In this document: in pieces, positions 11,026 through 21,293 of the stretch
Layout of the letters: the number at the start of each line of letters is the position of its first letter
Numbering within the stretch: the stretch's first letter is position 1
Origin: an uncultured Alphaproteobacteria bacterium
GTDB taxonomy: Bacteria; Pseudomonadota; Alphaproteobacteria; Methylaequorales; Methylaequoraceae
Length of the DNA stretch: 64,000 nt
Reading direction: 5' to 3'
Assembly (NCBI GenBank): GCA_902536655.1
Contig: CACAYF010000002.1
Span: 72,693 to 136,692 of the forward strand
Notes under the pieces: generated by a model
Database searches by the model: none
What the model was told of the DNA's origin: nothing
The model's input: only the letters and a program-made list of their open reading frames with translations
Made by a program: the position numbers and the translations under genes

Positions 11026-11040
11026 GTTCTACATGCGTTC
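11026..11040 (-). promoter_or_regulatory. LexA box (alphaproteobacterial GAAC-N7-GAAC / GTTC-N7-GTTC)
   Basis: Top strand GTTC TACATGC GTTC, 7 bp upstream of the lexA ATG; minus-strand TTGACA (11054-11049), 17 bp spacer, TAGAAC (11031-11026). Confidence 0.88.
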
Positions 11041-11042
11041 TA

Positions 11043-12266
11043 CTAATATGTCAAGGGTTTTTGATTATCTATTTCTTCAAAGACAAGGATTTTAATTTTT
11101 TCATTTGGTTTAACAGATTTAGAGTAAGGAGGTCTTATTAAAATACCATTTGAAACTTTCAACATATTGATTAAAGAGCTATCTTGATTTTTAATAATTT
11201 CAAATTTTTTGTTTTTGATGATCACTCTTTGAAATAATGTCAAATTTTTATTCTTCTCAATAAAAGATTTTGATAAGAATTCAATAAACTTCAAATTTAC
11301 AAATTTTTTACCGTAAAAAGAATTAATGTATATTGGAAGAAAATTTATTAAAGACATAAAACATGAAACTGGATTACCTGGTAATCCTAAAAAAAACTTA
11401 TTTTTATCTAATCTTCCAAATGTTGTCGGCTTGCCTGGTTTAATTGCTACTCTCTCAAATAAAATTTTTAATCCAAATTCTTTTAATGATTCTTTGACTA
11501 TATCGTACTTTCCTTTAGATATTCCACCACTAGTAATCAATAAATCAAAATCCTTTAATGATTTAAATTTTTTTAGAAATTCAATTTTATTGTCTTTAGA
11601 AAATTGAATAGAAACAACTTCTCCTCCAAATAGTTCAACAAAATGTTTGATAAAAATATTGTTAGTTGAGACAACTAAGCTTGATTTACTATTATCAATT
11701 ATCAACTCGTCTCCGGTGCATATTACAAAAACTCTGGGTTTCATTAGAACTTTTAAATAATTTAACCTCATAGATTTAGCCAAAGCTATTGATCTTATAT
11801 TCATGACGTCATTGCTGAAAAGATATTTTTTATTTTTAGTTAAATCTGAGGACTTTCTCCTAATAAAAAATTCTTTTGAAAGTGAACTGATAATCAAATA
11901 ATTATTTTTTATTTCAAAGTTTTCTTTCGGTATAACATGTTTATCGTCACCAAATATTGGAGCACCGGTGTAAACTAAATAACATTCTCCATTTTTAAAA
12001 TTTTTACCTTTTTTATCTCCAGCTTTTGACTCACCAATTATTTTCAGTTTTAATTTGTTTTCTTTCTTTAAAATTACTGCCCCATCCATTGCGGATAAAT
12101 TAGTTTTAGGAAGGTTAATTTTAGAATAATAATCTTTTCCAAGAATTCTGTTATTTGATTTTTCTGTGTGAATTGATTCAAGTTTTTTTGATCTAATAAC
12201 ATTTTGTGAAATTAATTTAAGCGCTTTTGTATATTTTATCATTTTTATATTTGCCAGATTTTCCAC
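11043..12266 (-). CDS. moeA: Molybdopterin molybdenumtransferase MoeA (start may be the internal Met at about 12242)
   Basis: NLPKTNLSAMDGAVI, SGGISKGKYDIVKE, KPGKPTTFGRL, FLGLPGNPVSCF. Confidence 0.92.
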   Translation of the reverse strand: MENLANIKMIKYTKALKLISQNVIRSKKLESIHTEKSNNRILGKDYYSKINLPKTNLSAMDGAVILKKENKLKLKIIGESKAGDKKGKNFKNGECYLVYTGAPIFGDDKHVIPKENFEIKNNYLIISSLSKEFFIRRKSSDLTKNKKYLFSNDVMNIRSIALAKSMRLNYLKVLMKPRVFVICTGDELIIDNSKSSLVVSTNNIFIKHFVELFGGEVVSIQFSKDNKIEFLKKFKSLKDFDLLITSGGISKGKYDIVKESLKEFGLKILFERVAIKPGKPTTFGRLDKNKFFLGLPGNPVSCFMSLINFLPIYINSFYGKKFVNLKFIEFLSKSFIEKNKNLTLFQRVIIKNKKFEIIKNQDSSLINMLKVSNGILIRPPYSKSVKPNEKIKILVFEEIDNQKPLTY

Positions 12267-12708
12267 CGCTTTTATATATCAACCTAACGTTATTTATAAT
12301 AATTTCTTTATCAAAACTTTTGCACATATCATAAATTGTTAAACATGCAATTGAACAAGAAGTTAGTGCTTCCATTTCAACTCCGGTCATGTAAGTACTT
12401 TTGACAATAGCAATAACTTCAACAGAGGAATTTCTTTTGTCAATTTTAAAGTTTATGTTAACTGAGCCTAGGTTAATGTTATGACATAAAGGAATTAGTT
12501 CGTGTGTTTTTTTTGCAGCTAATGTTCCAGCTAAAATTGCAGTATTAAATATTGAGCCTTTAGGACTATCATCTGAAACAATTTTTTTGAAAGTTTTGGA
12601 ACTAAACTTTACAATGGCAACGGCACGAGCTTCACGAGATGTTGATTTCTTTTTTGAAATGTCTACCATTTGAACTTCTTTCTTGTTTTTTAAATGACTA
12701 AAACTCAT
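12217..12708 (-). CDS. moaC: Cyclic pyranopterin monophosphate synthase MoaC
   Basis: KKSTSREARAVA, GTLAAKKTHELIPLCHNI, VEMEALTSCSIACLTIYDMCKS. Confidence 0.94.
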   Translation of the reverse strand: MSFSHLKNKKEVQMVDISKKKSTSREARAVAIVKFSSKTFKKIVSDDSPKGSIFNTAILAGTLAAKKTHELIPLCHNINLGSVNINFKIDKRNSSVEVIAIVKSTYMTGVEMEALTSCSIACLTIYDMCKSFDKEIIINNVRLIYKSGGKSGKYKNDKIYKSA

Positions 12709-13478
12709 TTTTTTATTATCTCAATAGTTTTTTTCTTTAGGTTATTAGAAGCCATTAAATATTCTCCAATTAAAAAACCATCTGCTCCCATTTTTGTAAA
12801 ATATCTCAATTGTTCATTCGATTTTAATCCACTTTCGCATATTTTTATTATTCCTTTTGGAATTTTTTTTGATAGTCTTTCAAAAGTTTCTAGATCAATC
12901 TTAAGTGTTTTTAGGTTTCTGTTATTTATACCGATACATTCAACATTTAAATTGATAGCTCTTTTAAGTTCAGTTTCGTCATGTACTTCTACGATTACGT
13001 CCAAATTAAGTTCCTTAGATATTTCATAGAATCTTTTTGCCTCATTATCTTCTAAGATGGCTAATATAAGAAGAATACAATCTGCGCCATAAAAGTAGCT
13101 TTCATATATTTGCCATTCATCTAAAATAAAATCTTTTCTTAAGATTGGTATATCAACAATTCTTTTTACTTGATTTATATAATTTATGTCACCTTGAAAA
13201 TAATTTTTTTCCGTGAGAACTGATAAACATGATGCTCCTGCTTTTTCATAATCTTGTGCAATTTGGTTTAAATTAAATATTCTACATATTTCTCCTTTGC
13301 TTGGAGAAGATTTTTTGATTTCCGCTATTAAATTAAATTTGTTGCAGTCTTCATTAGTAAGTTTCTTTAAAAAATTTCTTCTTTCAGATATTACAATTTT
13401 ATTTTTGTAGTTAATATTAGTTTTTAACTTATTTATTTCGTAAATTTTTTTTTGACAAATTTCTTGGAGAATATTCAT
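12705..13478 (-). CDS. trpC: Indole-3-glycerol phosphate synthase
   Basis: IAEIKKSSPSKGEI, LTEKNYFQGD, IGINNRNLKTLKIDL, CESGL. Confidence 0.95.
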   Translation of the reverse strand: MNILQEICQKKIYEINKLKTNINYKNKIVISERRNFLKKLTNEDCNKFNLIAEIKKSSPSKGEICRIFNLNQIAQDYEKAGASCLSVLTEKNYFQGDINYINQVKRIVDIPILRKDFILDEWQIYESYFYGADCILLILAILEDNEAKRFYEISKELNLDVIVEVHDETELKRAINLNVECIGINNRNLKTLKIDLETFERLSKKIPKGIIKICESGLKSNEQLRYFTKMGADGFLIGEYLMASNNLKKKTIEIIKK

Positions 13479-13479
13479 T

Positions 13480-14487
13480 TTAACTTTTTATCAATGTCTT
13501 AAGTTTATTTAATATTAATCCATTATTAATTTTATCTTCAACAGTATTTATTCCTTGTTTAATTGTTTTTACTTTATCACTTATAAGTAAACCTGCTGCT
13601 GCATTCAAAATGATGTTATCTCTTATTGCCCCAGTTTCACCCTCAAATACTCTTTTCATTAAAAAAGAATTTTCTTGAGCTGATCCACCTTTTAATTCAT
13701 GATCTTTTCTTATTTTAAATCCAATCTCACTTGGATCTAATACTTTTTTCTTACCAACTTTTCCATTTTTGACTTCAATAAATAAATTTTTTGAAGTTGT
13801 AGTTAGTTCATCATAGCCATTAAGATTAAATACCACCCATGCCTTTTTTAAATTAAGTTTTGAAATACATTTTGCATGTGTTTCTAAATTTTTTTCGTCG
13901 CTGACACCAAGTAGTTGATAGTCAAGTTTTACCGGATTTAGTAAAGGCCCTAGAAGATTGAAAATTGTTCTAAATGGGAGAGATCTTCTTATTTCGGCAA
14001 AACTTTTTAATACGGAATGATAATGAGGTGCAAATAGAAAGCAGATGTTATTTTTTTTAAAATATTTTATAGTTTCATTTTTATTTAAATCTATTTTAAT
14101 TCCTAATGATTCTAATAAATCAAAACTTCCAGACTTTGAAGTAACGGATCTATTTCCGTGTTTTGCAATCTTTACATCGCAAGCAGATAAAACAATCGAT
14201 GTTGCTGTTGAAAAATTAAAACTATTTTTATTGTCACCACCTGTACCGCATGTATCCATGATTGAACCAGTTAAGGAAATTTTATTCATTTTTTTTCTTA
14301 AAATTTTAATGAATGCAAAAATTTCTTCGTATTTTTCACCATTTTGAAATAAAAATGATAAAAGGCTAACAATTTCATAATCGTTGATTTTTCTGTTAAT
14401 GATATTTTCTGCTAACAAATTAGATTCAAATTCGTTTAAAACTGATCCATTTATAATTTTGTCTGTTAAATTTTTATTGTTGCTCAT
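13480..14487 (-). CDS. trpD: Anthranilate phosphoribosyltransferase
   Basis: DTCGTGGDNKNSFNFSTA, KHGNRSVTSKSGSFDLLE, RTIFNLLGPLLNP. Confidence 0.95.
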   Translation of the reverse strand: MSNNKNLTDKIINGSVLNEFESNLLAENIINRKINDYEIVSLLSFLFQNGEKYEEIFAFIKILRKKMNKISLTGSIMDTCGTGGDNKNSFNFSTATSIVLSACDVKIAKHGNRSVTSKSGSFDLLESLGIKIDLNKNETIKYFKKNNICFLFAPHYHSVLKSFAEIRRSLPFRTIFNLLGPLLNPVKLDYQLLGVSDEKNLETHAKCISKLNLKKAWVVFNLNGYDELTTTSKNLFIEVKNGKVGKKKVLDPSEIGFKIRKDHELKGGSAQENSFLMKRVFEGETGAIRDNIILNAAAGLLISDKVKTIKQGINTVEDKINNGLILNKLKTLIKS

Positions 14488-14510
14488 ATTTAAACTGTAT
14501 ATTAAAAAAA

Positions 14511-15092
14511 CTACGTTTTTGTATTTTTTAAAAAATTTTTTAGCAAAAGGTGACCGTGATCTGTTGCAATGCTTTCAGGATGAAATTGAACACCAAAAAA
14601 TGGTAATCTTTTATGTTCAATAGCCATTATAACATTATGTTCAGTTTTAGCTGTGATTAAAAGGTTAGATTTAACAGTTTTTTGATCAACAATCAGGGAA
14701 TGATACCTTGTTGCATTAAACGGATTATCTATACCCTTAAATAATTTTGATTTGTTATAGAAAATTTTGCTAACTTTACCATGAACCGGCTCCCCACTTT
14801 GAACTACCTTTGCATCAAAACATTCGGCTATGACTTGATGTCCTAGACAGACACCTAATGTTGGGATAGGTTTTTTTCTAGTTGAGTTTAACTTTATTAG
14901 ATCCATGCAAATTCCTGCGTTTGTTGGAGTACTGGGACCAGGGGATATAACCAAAGATGTTGGATTTAATTTTAATACTTCGTCAGATGAAATTTCATCG
15001 TTTCTGAAAACTTTTACTTTTTCCCCAATTTCTTGAAAATAATGTACTAAATTATAAGTAAAGCTATCGTAATTATCTATTAATATTAACAT
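14511..15092 (-). CDS. trpG: Anthranilate synthase glutamine amidotransferase component
   Basis: DNYDSFTYNLVHYFQ, ISPGPSTPTNAG, TLGVCLGHQ, GVQFHPESI. Confidence 0.95.
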   Translation of the reverse strand: MLILIDNYDSFTYNLVHYFQEIGEKVKVFRNDEISSDEVLKLNPTSLVISPGPSTPTNAGICMDLIKLNSTRKKPIPTLGVCLGHQVIAECFDAKVVQSGEPVHGKVSKIFYNKSKLFKGIDNPFNATRYHSLIVDQKTVKSNLLITAKTEHNVIMAIEHKRLPFFGVQFHPESIATDHGHLLLKNFLKNTKT

Positions 15093-16591
15093 TATCTAAA
15101 ATTTTTTGCTTGTTCACACGCGGTAAGAAGAGCAAGAGCCTTGTTTTCTGTTTCTTTAAACTCATTGATAGGCTTGCTATCTGCAACTATTCCAGCACCA
15201 GATTGGATATAAATATATTTATCTTTTATAACTGCAGTTCTTAATGCAATGCAAGTATCAATGTTACCATCTGCTGAAATATACCCTACAGATCCAGCAT
15301 AGACATTTCTTCTATTTTTTTCTAGTTCTTCTATAATTTGAATGGCTCTAATTTTCGGAGCTCCTGTAACGGTTCCAGCAGGAAATCCACTGAATAGAAC
15401 ATCTGTCTTCTTTTTGTTTTTATCTATTATTCCTTCTATATTTGATACAATATGCATTACATGTGAAAAATATTCTATATACATCTTATCAGTAACATTT
15501 ACTGAGCCTGGCTGTGTTACTCTACTTAAATCATTTCTTCCTAAATCCAAAAGCATGAGGTGTTCTGATATTTCTTTTGGATCGTTAAGCAAGTCATTTT
15601 TTAAACTTTGGTCCTCTGTATCAGTTTTGCCGCGTTTTCTGGTTCCTGCTATTGGCCTTATAGTTACTTTTTTTTTGTCTAATTTTATCAAGATCTCTGG
15701 ACTTGAACCAACTATGGAAAAGTTTTTGAAATTCATATAAAATAAATATGGAGAAGGATTAAGATATCGAAGTGCTCTGTATACTGAAAGAGAATTTGTT
15801 TTAATTTTTTTCTTAAAGATTCTTGATATAACAACTTGGAATATTTCACCTTCATATATGTATTTTTTAGCTTTATTAACCATGTTTTTAAACTCTTGAT
15901 AGTTAGTATTCGATTTTACATTTTTAAAAACATTAACGTTCTTTTTTGTATTCGATGAACTAAAACTTTCTTTCGATATCGGTCTGTTAATTTTTTTTAT
16001 GACACTATAAATTTCTTTTTTTGCTTTTTCAAAAGAATCTTTTGCCTTTAATTTACTTTTACATACGAGTTTAGTTACGATTAGCTTATCATTTACGTTA
16101 TCAAAAACTAAAGTGATGGATGGCCTAATAAAAATTGAATCTGGAAGATCAAGACTATTTAATTTTTTTAAATTTACGTTTTCAAAATATCTTATCATTT
16201 CATAACCCATGTAACCAAAAAAACCTGAAGATATTGATGGTATTATATTTGGAAGTTTAAGATTATTACTATTAAATAAGTTTTTTAAACTATCTAATGG
16301 ATCCGTTTTTAGAATTTTACTTTTAGAAGAAATATTTAAATCTTTGATTTTACAAATATTATTTTTACACTCCCATATTAGATCAGGCTTTAGCCCAATT
16401 ACTGAATACCTACCTTTTTGGCTTCCCTTTTCAACTGATTCAAACAAAAATGTGTAATCCTCCTCCTTTAATTTAATTAGAGCAGAAACAGGAGTGTGAA
16501 CGTCTGCAGCAAATGTATGGAATAAAAGTTGATTTTTACCTGCAATATAATTTTTTTTAAAAAGTTCTAACTCAGGCTGATTGATATCCAT
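15092..16591 (-). CDS. trpE: Anthranilate synthase component I
   Basis: PIAGTRKRGKTDTEDQ, LDLGRNDLSRVTQPGSV, GTVTGAPKIRAIQIIEELE. Confidence 0.95.
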   Translation of the reverse strand: MDINQPELELFKKNYIAGKNQLLFHTFAADVHTPVSALIKLKEEDYTFLFESVEKGSQKGRYSVIGLKPDLIWECKNNICKIKDLNISSKSKILKTDPLDSLKNLFNSNNLKLPNIIPSISSGFFGYMGYEMIRYFENVNLKKLNSLDLPDSIFIRPSITLVFDNVNDKLIVTKLVCKSKLKAKDSFEKAKKEIYSVIKKINRPISKESFSSSNTKKNVNVFKNVKSNTNYQEFKNMVNKAKKYIYEGEIFQVVISRIFKKKIKTNSLSVYRALRYLNPSPYLFYMNFKNFSIVGSSPEILIKLDKKKVTIRPIAGTRKRGKTDTEDQSLKNDLLNDPKEISEHLMLLDLGRNDLSRVTQPGSVNVTDKMYIEYFSHVMHIVSNIEGIIDKNKKKTDVLFSGFPAGTVTGAPKIRAIQIIEELEKNRRNVYAGSVGYISADGNIDTCIALRTAVIKDKYIYIQSGAGIVADSKPINEFKETENKALALLTACEQAKNFR

Positions 16592-16592
16592 T

Positions 16593-18479
16593 TTAATTTA
16601 GTTGATCGATGACATCATCATTTATTGTAATCTTATATTTTTTTCTTAATGCTTCAGAAAATTGAGCAAGTAAATCAATTGTAAGATCATCTTTTATTTT
16701 CTTTGTGAATTCTTTGATTTCTTTTTCATCATTACTCAAATTATTTAAAATTTCCGCGTTTTTGGCTATTATAATTTCACTATTACCCCTTTTTTCGATA
16801 TTTATATCACCAAGATTTGAATCAAATATCTTGCTGATTAAGGGTATTGGTAACTCACTACTATCAGGAAGAACTCTGGTAAATGGTTTGACTCCTTTAA
16901 TTTCAAGTTTGTACTTATTTGCAACATCCTTAAAACTCTTACCATTAGAAATTTCATTTTTAATTTTCTCAGCTTTATCTTGCGCATTTTTTAATTTTAA
17001 ATCAAAAATAAGTTTTTTTCTGACTAACTCTTTTGATTCATCAAGGGTTAACTGTCTCGGTTTTATTATATCAGTAACTAAACTGATTGCTAAACCTTCA
17101 TCTTTGTCAATATCAATTATATTTCCCTCTTCATTTATTTTTTGATTGAAGATCGTTCTGAGAATTCTTTCGTCTTGAAACTCGTTATTTACTTGTTTAT
17201 TTTGCTTAATACCTTCATTATCAATTTTGTTAGCAACAATCATTTTTACCTCTAAAATCTTTGATATTTCTGCAAAAGTATTTCCAGATGCCAATAAATC
17301 TTCAAGTTCATCTTGAAGATCAAATACAGCTTCTTTCCCTTTTTCAAGAAGTAGCTCATTTTCAAATTGCTTTTTTACTTCTTCGTATGAAACCTCTTTT
17401 CTTTCTTTGGAATCTATTATTTTTAAAATATGCCAACCGAATGAACTCTCAATTGGTTTTGATATTTCACCTTTCTTTAAACTAAAAGTTGCTTCGATTA
17501 TCTCGTCGGGTAGATCATTTTTTGTATTCCATCCTAAATCAATATCATCTTCAGTAAGATTAGCCATTGTTTTTGCTGTAGAAGTAAAATTATTAAAATT
17601 TACTTTCTTTCTTATTGATTCTACATCAGATTTTGAGTCTACAATGATTTGGTGTAGATATTTTTGTGCAGGCTCAACTAATAATTCTTTTCTTTCTTCA
17701 TAAAGTAATTTAATTTCTTCATCAGTAACAGTTGATTTTTTTGCATATTCTTTGGCGTCTAATAAAAGTGTTTCAGCACTTCTAAACTCTTTAGACATAA
17801 AGTCTGATTTATTTTCTTCATAATATTTTCTAATTTTTTCATTTGAAGGTTTAGCAAACTCTTCTTCTTCAACCATGATAGTAAGATAATCTACCGTTCT
17901 CTCCTCTAAATTATATTTACTCAAGCTATTTTTCATAATATTTGGAATAATCAAGCTAGTACTGATTGTCTCCACCATCTGCTCTCTAGCAAGATCTTGG
18001 CGCGTTCCCTCAACATAGGAATCTTCGGTGTAACCGGATTCAGATATCAACTGTCTAAACACTAATTCGCTAAATTGTCCAAGATCGTCTTTAAATGCAT
18101 CATCACGCAATATCTTATCTCTTACATTAATATCACTGACGGATAATCCTAGTTGTAAGGCTTCATTATTAAACAATGCTCTATTAATTAATGAACTTAA
18201 TGCTCTATCAACATATCCAAACTCTCTTGATTTTTTAATATCCAATGAAGATCCAAGTAGTTTTCTTATTTCTTCAGTTTGTCTCGAGTACAATGAATAA
18301 AATTCCTGTGCAGAAACATCAATTTTCCCTACAGTTGCAACAGTTGATTGTTTTTGTGTAACACCAACTAAATCTTCTGTTCCCCACATTCCAAAGCTAA
18401 TAATTAAAATAGTTAATAAAGTACCAAATATTATTTTTAGTATTGAGTTTTTTGAACTGTTTCTTAAAGTTGTAAGCAT
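16593..18479 (-). CDS. ppiD: SurA N-terminal / PpiD-like membrane-anchored peptidyl-prolyl isomerase
   Basis: N-terminal TM after MLTTLRNSSKNSILKIIFG, parvulin domain (YLHQIIVDSK...GDIG-like...FGWHILKI); synteny with trpE/tpiA. Confidence 0.85.
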   Translation of the reverse strand: MLTTLRNSSKNSILKIIFGTLLTILIISFGMWGTEDLVGVTQKQSTVATVGKIDVSAQEFYSLYSRQTEEIRKLLGSSLDIKKSREFGYVDRALSSLINRALFNNEALQLGLSVSDINVRDKILRDDAFKDDLGQFSELVFRQLISESGYTEDSYVEGTRQDLAREQMVETISTSLIIPNIMKNSLSKYNLEERTVDYLTIMVEEEEFAKPSNEKIRKYYEENKSDFMSKEFRSAETLLLDAKEYAKKSTVTDEEIKLLYEERKELLVEPAQKYLHQIIVDSKSDVESIRKKVNFNNFTSTAKTMANLTEDDIDLGWNTKNDLPDEIIEATFSLKKGEISKPIESSFGWHILKIIDSKERKEVSYEEVKKQFENELLLEKGKEAVFDLQDELEDLLASGNTFAEISKILEVKMIVANKIDNEGIKQNKQVNNEFQDERILRTIFNQKINEEGNIIDIDKDEGLAISLVTDIIKPRQLTLDESKELVRKKLIFDLKLKNAQDKAEKIKNEISNGKSFKDVANKYKLEIKGVKPFTRVLPDSSELPIPLISKIFDSNLGDINIEKRGNSEIIIAKNAEILNNLSNDEKEIKEFTKKIKDDLTIDLLAQFSEALRKKYKITINDDVIDQLN

Positions 18480-18513
18480 AATTTAAAATAATTGTTAAAT
18501 CTATATCATAATT

Positions 18514-19248
18514 ATGAGCCAAGTTAAATTAATTGTTTCAAATTGGAAGATGAATCTTAATATAAGTCAAGCACGAATTTTGACAAATAAGCTTAAGAAA
18601 ATTAAGATTAAAAGAAATGTAATAAAAAATATAATTTGTCCACAATTTATTTTACTTCCAATAATTTCTAATATTGTTAAGAACAGTAATATACTATTGG
18701 GTGCCCAAGACTGTCATTATAAAAAGTTTGGAGCATACACAGGTGATACGAGTATAGAATTGATAAAAGAAATTGGATGTAAATATATCATTATTGGTCA
18801 TTCTGAGAGAAGAGAGTATAAAGGTGAAACAAACGATATTATCAGAGAGAAAGCTGAATTGGTAATATCAGAAAAATTAAAGCCAATAATTTGCATCGGT
18901 GAAACTTTAGAAGAAAGAAAAAAAAATAAATACAAAAAAATCTTAGAAGAACAACTTAAAATCTGTATACCAAATAATGTAGATGAAATTATTATCGCAT
19001 ATGAACCAATCTGGTCAATTGGAACTGGTTTGGTTCCAACAGTAGATGAAATTAAGGAAATAAAAAATTTTACCTGCGATTTTGTTTCTCAATCAAAAGA
19101 AATATCAAAAATTTTTTTTCTTTATGGTGGCTCTGTAAATTCAAAGAACATTTTTGAAATATTTAAACTTTCAGATGTGAATGGAGCTTTGATTGGTGGA
19201 TCAAGTTTAAAATTTGAAGAGATTAATAAAATTCTCACATTTGGTTGA
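18514..19248 (+). CDS. tpiA: Triosephosphate isomerase
   Basis: SNWKMNLN, IIGHSERREY, AYEPIWSIGTG, YGGSVNSKN. Confidence 0.96.
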   Translation: MSQVKLIVSNWKMNLNISQARILTNKLKKIKIKRNVIKNIICPQFILLPIISNIVKNSNILLGAQDCHYKKFGAYTGDTSIELIKEIGCKYIIIGHSERREYKGETNDIIREKAELVISEKLKPIICIGETLEERKKNKYKKILEEQLKICIPNNVDEIIIAYEPIWSIGTGLVPTVDEIKEIKNFTCDFVSQSKEISKIFFLYGGSVNSKNIFEIFKLSDVNGALIGGSSLKFEEINKILTFG

Positions 19249-19278
19249 TTTTTTAATTTTTTAAATTATTGTAATGTT

Positions 19279-19632
19279 ATGTTTTCCGTAGTTCTTTCAG
19301 TTCATATATTAATATGTGTTTTTCTAGTTTTTTTTGTTCTACTTCAAAAATCTGAAGGCGGAGGCCTTGGAATTGGGCAATCAAATAGCGGTGGGTTGGG
19401 TGATTTTCTATCTACCAGAAGTACATCTAATATATTAACAAAAACAACTTCATTTTTAGCATTTTGTTTTTTTCTAACAAGTATCTCTCTTGTAATTATT
19501 GCAAACAAAAACTATAAAAAAGAATCTATCATTGATTCAGGTGAAGACTCAATTATTGATAGACTAGATTTGATACCAGAAGAATTTGACGTTGAAGATC
19601 AAAATAATGATGTGAGTGTCCCTGTTGAATAA
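19279..19632 (+). CDS. secG: Preprotein translocase subunit SecG
   Basis: Two TM segments, VLLQKSEGGGLGIGQSNSGG, STSNILTKTTSFLA. Confidence 0.92.
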   Translation: MFSVVLSVHILICVFLVFFVLLQKSEGGGLGIGQSNSGGLGDFLSTRSTSNILTKTTSFLAFCFFLTSISLVIIANKNYKKESIIDSGEDSIIDRLDLIPEEFDVEDQNNDVSVPVE

Positions 19633-19667
19633 GGAAGGTAAATCCTCTTACTCAAACCTTTCTATAA

Positions 19668-21293
19668 ATGACTAAATTTATCTTTATAACCGGAGGTGTA
19701 GTATCATCTCTGGGAAAAGGTATAGTATCATCATCAATAGCTTCTTTACTCACACTTTGTAAATACAAGGTAAGAATAAGAAAATTAGATCCATATTTGA
19801 ATATTGATCCTGGAACAATGAATCCTTCTCAACATGGTGAAGTTTTTGTTACTGATGATGGTGCTGAAACCGACATGGATTTGGGACATTATGAGAGATT
19901 TACAGGTATAATGTCTAAAAAAAGTGATAATATAACAACTGGTAAAATCTATTCTGAAGTTTTAAAAAAAGAAAGAAGGGGCGATTACCTTGGATCGACT
20001 GTGCAAGTAATACCTCACGTAACTGATGAAATTAAAAAGTTTATAAAAAAAGATTTAAATAATGAAGATTTTGTTATCTGTGAAATTGGAGGAACAGTAG
20101 GTGATATTGAAAGTCTTCCTTTTTTAGAAGCAATTCGTCAATTAAGAAACGACCTTGGGAAAAGTAAAACATTATTCATTCATTTAACTTTAGTTCCATT
20201 TTTATCGTCATCCAATGAATTCAAAACAAAGCCAACTCAGCATTCAGTGAAAGAACTTTTGGGTTTGGGTATCCAACCTGATTTACTATTATGTAGAACT
20301 GAAAGAAAATTTGACAAGAAAGCAAAGGAAAAGATTTCTTTATTTTGTAATACTTTATTGGATTCTGTAATTTTAGTTGAAAATGCAAAAACAATTTATG
20401 AAATTCCTTTAAAATTATACAAGCAGGGTATATTAAAACAAGTTTTTACTCATCTTAATATAAATCAAAATAGAAATATTAATTTAAAGTTATGGGAGGA
20501 TTTTCTAGATAAATTCTATAAATTAAAAAATTTTGTATCTGTTGCCATTGTTGGAAAATATACTAATCTTTCTGAATCCTATAAATCTCTCAATGAAGCA
20601 CTTTTTCACAGTGGAATATTCAATAATACAAGAGTAGAAATTAAATGGGTGGATTCAAAAAAAATTGAAAATATTTCTAAATGTGAACAAGTTTTAAATA
20701 ACTGTGATGGGATACTTGTACCTGGTGGTTTTGGAAAAGATGGAACAGCTGGTAAGATTAATGCTATAAAGGTTTCAAAAAAATTAAAAATACCATACTT
20801 AGGTATATGCTTTGGAATGCAATTAGCAATTTTGGAATCAATTAGTCATCTTAAGGGCTATGAAAACGCTTCATCAACCGAATTTGGAAAAACTTCTCTA
20901 CCTGTAATATCAATGATTCATGAATGGATAAGAAATAAAAAAATAATTAAGCCTGATCTGAGAAATCTTGGAGGTAGTATGAGACTAGGGTCTTACACTT
21001 CAATTTTATTAAAAGGTTCCAGGATTTATTCCATTTATAGAAAAAACAAAATCAATGAAAGACATAGACATCGTTATGAAGTAAATTACAATTACAAAAA
21101 ACAAATTGAGAGAAGCGGGGTTGTACTGTCTGGAATGTCACCTGATGGAAATTTAGTAGAGATTATGGAGAGAGATGATCATCCATGGTTTATTGGTGTT
21201 CAATTTCATCCAGAACTGAAATCAACCCCTTTTAAACCTCATCCTATTTTTAATTCATTTATCAAGGCATTGCTGCATAAACGGTTATTATGA
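19668..21293 (+). CDS. pyrG: CTP synthase
   Basis: FITGGVVSSLGKGI, KLDPYLNIDPGTMNPSQHGEVFVTDDGAETDMDLGHYERF, GATase C-terminus. Confidence 0.97.
   Translation: MTKFIFITGGVVSSLGKGIVSSSIASLLTLCKYKVRIRKLDPYLNIDPGTMNPSQHGEVFVTDDGAETDMDLGHYERFTGIMSKKSDNITTGKIYSEVLKKERRGDYLGSTVQVIPHVTDEIKKFIKKDLNNEDFVICEIGGTVGDIESLPFLEAIRQLRNDLGKSKTLFIHLTLVPFLSSSNEFKTKPTQHSVKELLGLGIQPDLLLCRTERKFDKKAKEKISLFCNTLLDSVILVENAKTIYEIPLKLYKQGILKQVFTHLNINQNRNINLKLWEDFLDKFYKLKNFVSVAIVGKYTNLSESYKSLNEALFHSGIFNNTRVEIKWVDSKKIENISKCEQVLNNCDGILVPGGFGKDGTAGKINAIKVSKKLKIPYLGICFGMQLAILESISHLKGYENASSTEFGKTSLPVISMIHEWIRNKKIIKPDLRNLGGSMRLGSYTSILLKGSRIYSIYRKNKINERHRHRYEVNYNYKKQIERSGVVLSGMSPDGNLVEIMERDDHPWFIGVQFHPELKSTPFKPHPIFNSFIKALLHKRLL

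Noticed and set aside
12694-13029. Plus-strand ORF antisense to trpC
   Set aside because: Shadow ORF over a strongly conserved gene; hydrophobic low-information translation typical of AT-rich antisense frames.
15342-15740. 132-aa plus-strand ORF antisense to trpE
   Set aside because: Fully antisense to conserved TrpE motifs; no start context or family resemblance.
19291-19310. GTTC...GTTC pair near secG start (GTTCTTTCAGTTC)
   Set aside because: Spacing is 5, not 7, so it does not fit the LexA operator; it is inside coding sequence.
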